Source: a bacterium
GTDB lineage: Bacteria > UBP6 > JAFGXH01
Direction: 5' to 3'
Length of the DNA: 18,840 bases
Assembly: GCA_027064085.1 (NCBI GenBank)
Contig: JAMOQH010000030.1
Coordinates: 1-18,840 of the forward strand
Shown here piece by piece: positions 17,328 to 18,840 of this stretch; the stretch's first letter is position 1, and every line of letters starts with the position of its first letter. The notes under the pieces are model-generated. The model was not told the DNA's origin. It did no database searches and saw nothing but the letters and a program-made list of their open reading frames with translations. Position numbers and translations under genes: made by a program.

Positions 17328-17370
17328 CACCCTTCTGTTTACCTATCCCCACATGATTCCGTACAGAAAA

Positions 17371-17397
17371 GGGCATTTCGACTACGCTCAATGACCC
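17371..17397. repeat. Imperfect palindrome of a common intergenic repeat type
   Basis: An imperfect palindrome opening GGGCATT and closing AATGACCC encloses TCGACTACGCTC. I recall intergenic repeats with a core close to TCGACTACGCTCAATG in many unrelated genomes; this is from memory and not checked. It lies between GTACAG (17361-17366) and copy C of the recurrent element, where copy B has the sucD hairpin and palindrome instead. Confidence 0.5.
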
Positions 17398-17400
17398 TTG

Positions 17401-17469
17401 GTCTTAATTCTAGCGTTCAACCTTTTGGGCAAGAAAACCTTGCCCTACAAGTTTTCACTTTTATAATTT
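17401..17469 (+). repeat. Recurrent intergenic hairpin element, copy C
   Basis: The left arm ends TAGCGTTCAACC (17401-17422) and the right arm is TTTTCACTTTTATAATTT (17452-17469), both shared with copy B at 8722-8773. Between them is a different hairpin, GGGCAAG (17427-17433) / CTTGCCC (17439-17445), with loop AAAAC. Conserved arms with unrelated stems suggest that structure, not sequence, is kept in the centre. The remaining gap 16981-17650 holds the LRAT-like relic and the permease promoter. Confidence 0.7.
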
Positions 17470-17490
17470 TTATATAAAATATTAAAATTA

Positions 17491-17533
17491 TTGATTTTTT
17501 AAAAAGTAAGTTATATACTTGCCAAGTACTTGG
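17491..17533 (+). promoter_or_regulatory. Permease promoter with an operator-like palindrome at the start site
   Basis: TTGATT (17491-17496), 17-bp spacer, TATACT (17514-17519) is a good sigma-70-type promoter. The perfect 12-bp palindrome CCAAGTACTTGG (17522-17533) begins 2 bp after the -10 box and covers the predicted start near 17526, the usual place for a repressor site. The leader to the likely ATG at 17651 is about 125 nt. Confidence 0.55.
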
Positions 17534-17587
17534 ATATAGAGTTTATGATAAAAGAAATATATAGACAATCATTCTTTCAGAATCGTA

Positions 17588-17622
17588 CGAATAGTATAAA
17601 CACAATTGTATTTATACGTTCG
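17588..17622. repeat. Long inverted repeat in the permease leader
   Basis: Arms GTATAAACACAA (17594-17605) and TTGTATTTATAC (17606-17617) pair at 11 of 12 positions with no spacer, and outer CGAA (17588-17591) / TTCG (17619-17622) extend the symmetry. Center 17605/17606, 45 bp before the likely start codon. It may be a second operator; as RNA, a hairpin without loop bases is less likely. Confidence 0.5.
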
Positions 17623-17650
17623 TTATGTGCAATTTATGAGATCATACAAT

Positions 17651-18745
17651 ATGGGTAAAAAAATCGTTTTAAAAGAAGCCATTTCTATAGGAATTGGAGG
17701 AATGGTAGGCGGCGGGATTTTTGCTGTTCTAGGACTTGCAGTATCTTTGGCTAAAGGTGGAACACCAATTGCCTTTTTATTCGCGGGTATTTTAGCATTA
17801 ATAACTTCTTACAGCTATGTTAAACTATCACAAAAATATCCCAGCAGAGGAGGAACTGTTAAATTCATCAATCAAGGTTTTGGAAAAACAATCTTTAGTG
17901 GTGGAGTTAATAATCTTTTGTGGGTAAGCTATATTATTATGATTTCACTTTATGCTTCAGCATTTGGGTCTTACGCACCAAATTTATTAGAATTAACTCA
18001 CGATAAAATAATTGATACACACATTTATGCAAGTGCAATTATTGTTTTAGCTACAGCAATTAATTATTATAGTATTGCTGTTGTTGGTAAAATAGAATCT
18101 TATGCCGTAGTTATAAAATTGATAATTTTGATTTCCTTTATTTTTATTGGTGCTTACGGTTTAATCGGCAATCCAAATATAGCTCAACTTGCAGTCACTA
18201 ATTGGGAATCACCAATAAAGTTATTTGCTGGAGGAATGGTTATTTTTGTTGCTTATGAAGGATTTGAACTTATCGCTAATGTAGCACCTGATATAGTTGA
18301 TCCTGTAAAGAATATTCCAAGAGCTTATTACTATTCTGTAATTTTTGTAATTGTTCTATATATAATTATTGCTTTAGTAACTATAGGTTCACTCCCTTTT
18401 GCAAGAATAGCAACAGCACAAGATTATGTTTTGGCTGAAGCGGCAAAACCAATGTTAGGAAGAGTTGGTTTTTCTATTATTACAGTGGCCGCATTAATCT
18501 CAACATTTTCAGCAATTAACGCATCTCTTTATGGAGGAAGTAAAGTAAATTATGAAATTGCAGAGGATGATGAATTACCTCATCACTTTTTGGCAAAACT
18601 TTGGAATCAGCCCATAGGTTTAATGATTACAGCGGTAACTACCTTAATCTTAGTAAACCTACTTAAACTAGAGAGTATATCAACAGCAGGTAGTGTTGGG
18701 TTTTTACTAATTTATGGTATCCCCAAGAAAGAACAAAGTCTTTAA
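17651..18745 (+). CDS. APC-family amino acid/polyamine permease, 3'-truncated
   Basis: Inner-membrane secondary transporter of the APC superfamily. From Met at 17651: KEAISIGIGGMVGGGIFAVLG, the TM1 glycine-rich signature, followed by about nine more hydrophobic segments (near residues 38-58, 83-105, 123-145, 150-172, 192-210, 228-250, 285-305, 327-345 and a partial one at 350-362). Amphipathic EGFELIANVAPDI fits TM6. Family members have about 430 residues and 12 TMs; this one has 365 codons and ends in FLLIYG followed by IPKKEQSL, which is unrelated and comes from antisense of an ISAs1 fragment. So the last two helices are lost and function is doubtful. The start at 17651 is preferred because homologues start MGKK-like; ATG at 17636 and TTG at 17606 are in frame upstream, with no good Shine-Dalgarno at any of them. 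Substrate not identifiable. Confidence 0.8.
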   Translation: MGKKIVLKEAISIGIGGMVGGGIFAVLGLAVSLAKGGTPIAFLFAGILALITSYSYVKLSQKYPSRGGTVKFINQGFGKTIFSGGVNNLLWVSYIIMISLYASAFGSYAPNLLELTHDKIIDTHIYASAIIVLATAINYYSIAVVGKIESYAVVIKLIILISFIFIGAYGLIGNPNIAQLAVTNWESPIKLFAGGMVIFVAYEGFELIANVAPDIVDPVKNIPRAYYYSVIFVIVLYIIIALVTIGSLPFARIATAQDYVLAEAAKPMLGRVGFSIITVAALISTFSAINASLYGGSKVNYEIAEDDELPHHFLAKLWNQPIGLMITAVTTLILVNLLKLESISTAGSVGFLLIYGIPKKEQSL

Positions 18746-18840
18746 TTATTTGTAAAGTATTCTTATTATTACTTTTGATTGCCATTACATAATCACCCTT
18801 GTTTTCTATAACCTTATTTGCAATATTCCTATAACTTATT
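18735..18840 (-). mobile_element. ISAs1-family transposase fragment (runs off the right edge)
   Basis: On the minus strand the frame entering from the window edge reads ISYRNIANKVIENKGDYVMA, then IKSNNKNTLQIIKDF, which matches the (Q)xxIAxxIIEKGGDYVLALKxNQxTL core of ISAs1-type DDE transposases (H-repeat-associated proteins). Homology ends around 18735, where the permease sequence begins (junction 18716-18735). No terminal inverted repeat is visible at the junction, so this is an internal fragment joined by deletion or recombination, not a clean insertion end. The N-terminal part lies beyond the window. Confidence 0.7.

Noticed and set aside
17427-17445. Intrinsic terminator at the copy C hairpin.
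   Set aside because: Strong stem, but no T-run directly after it on either strand; kept as part of the repeat element only.
17606-17650. TTG start giving 15 extra residues on the permease.
   Set aside because: Extra residues lie inside the inverted repeat and precede the normal family start; no ribosome binding site supports it.
1-18840. tRNA, rRNA or other structured RNA genes.
   Set aside because: No tRNA arm motifs or rRNA segments were seen on either strand when reading the gaps; a tRNA scan would settle this.

Overview
The window is very AT-rich (roughly 70% or more by eye) bacterial DNA with standard-code genes: real genes here end in TGA, TAA or TAG, and strong AGGAG-type ribosome binding sites are common. 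Gene content (leucyl-tRNA synthetase, quinol-type nitric oxide reductase, succinyl-CoA synthetase) points to a low-GC, Gram-negative, respiring bacterium with nitrogen-oxide metabolism. A member of Deferribacterota (Mucispirillum-like) is my best guess, with Campylobacterota or another low-GC lineage as alternatives. No rRNA or tRNA is present to settle this.

Layout. 1-323: the C-terminal end of an Rpn/PDDEXK_2-type nuclease with an in-frame KGIE repeat. 642-3125: leuS. 3362-5715: a lone qNor gene behind a promoter carrying a perfect GTAAC-N4-GTTAC operator, placed as for a class II CRP/FNR-family activator. 5716-6450: a gene graveyard with a cysteine-rich repeat ORF and a decayed IS4-type transposase. 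6468-8630: the two-gene operon sucC-sucD (TCA cycle), closed by a strong hairpin. 8722-8773: a conserved-arm hairpin element that recurs at 17401-17469. 8864-15883: a complete type I restriction-modification locus of the EcoR124 (type IC) kind, in the order hsdM, ORF6N-PLD fusion gene, hsdS, rhuM relic, hsdR. 15910-16980 (minus): a complete Rpn/PDDEXK_2 nuclease with heptad repeats, convergent with hsdR. 17080-17327: relic of an LRAT-like NC-motif protein. 17491-18745: an APC-family permease with its promoter and operator-like palindromes, cut off at the 3' end by a fragment of an ISAs1-family transposase that runs off the window.

How it fits together. leuS, nor and sucCD are housekeeping or respiratory genes, each with its own promoter. 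The hsd locus is a defence island: HsdM2-HsdS methylates, HsdR adds translocation and cleavage, and hsdS carries tandem TAEL codons of the type known to change recognition spacing in EcoR124. The most unusual component is the ORF6N-PLD gene, which is translationally coupled to hsdM and sits between hsdM and hsdS; a second phage-type DNA-binding gene (rhuM) occupied the hsdS-hsdR gap but is now broken. Relics, IS debris and nuclease genes around the locus mark this as an accessory, recombining region. All family assignments come from reading the translated sequence from memory; no database search was possible.
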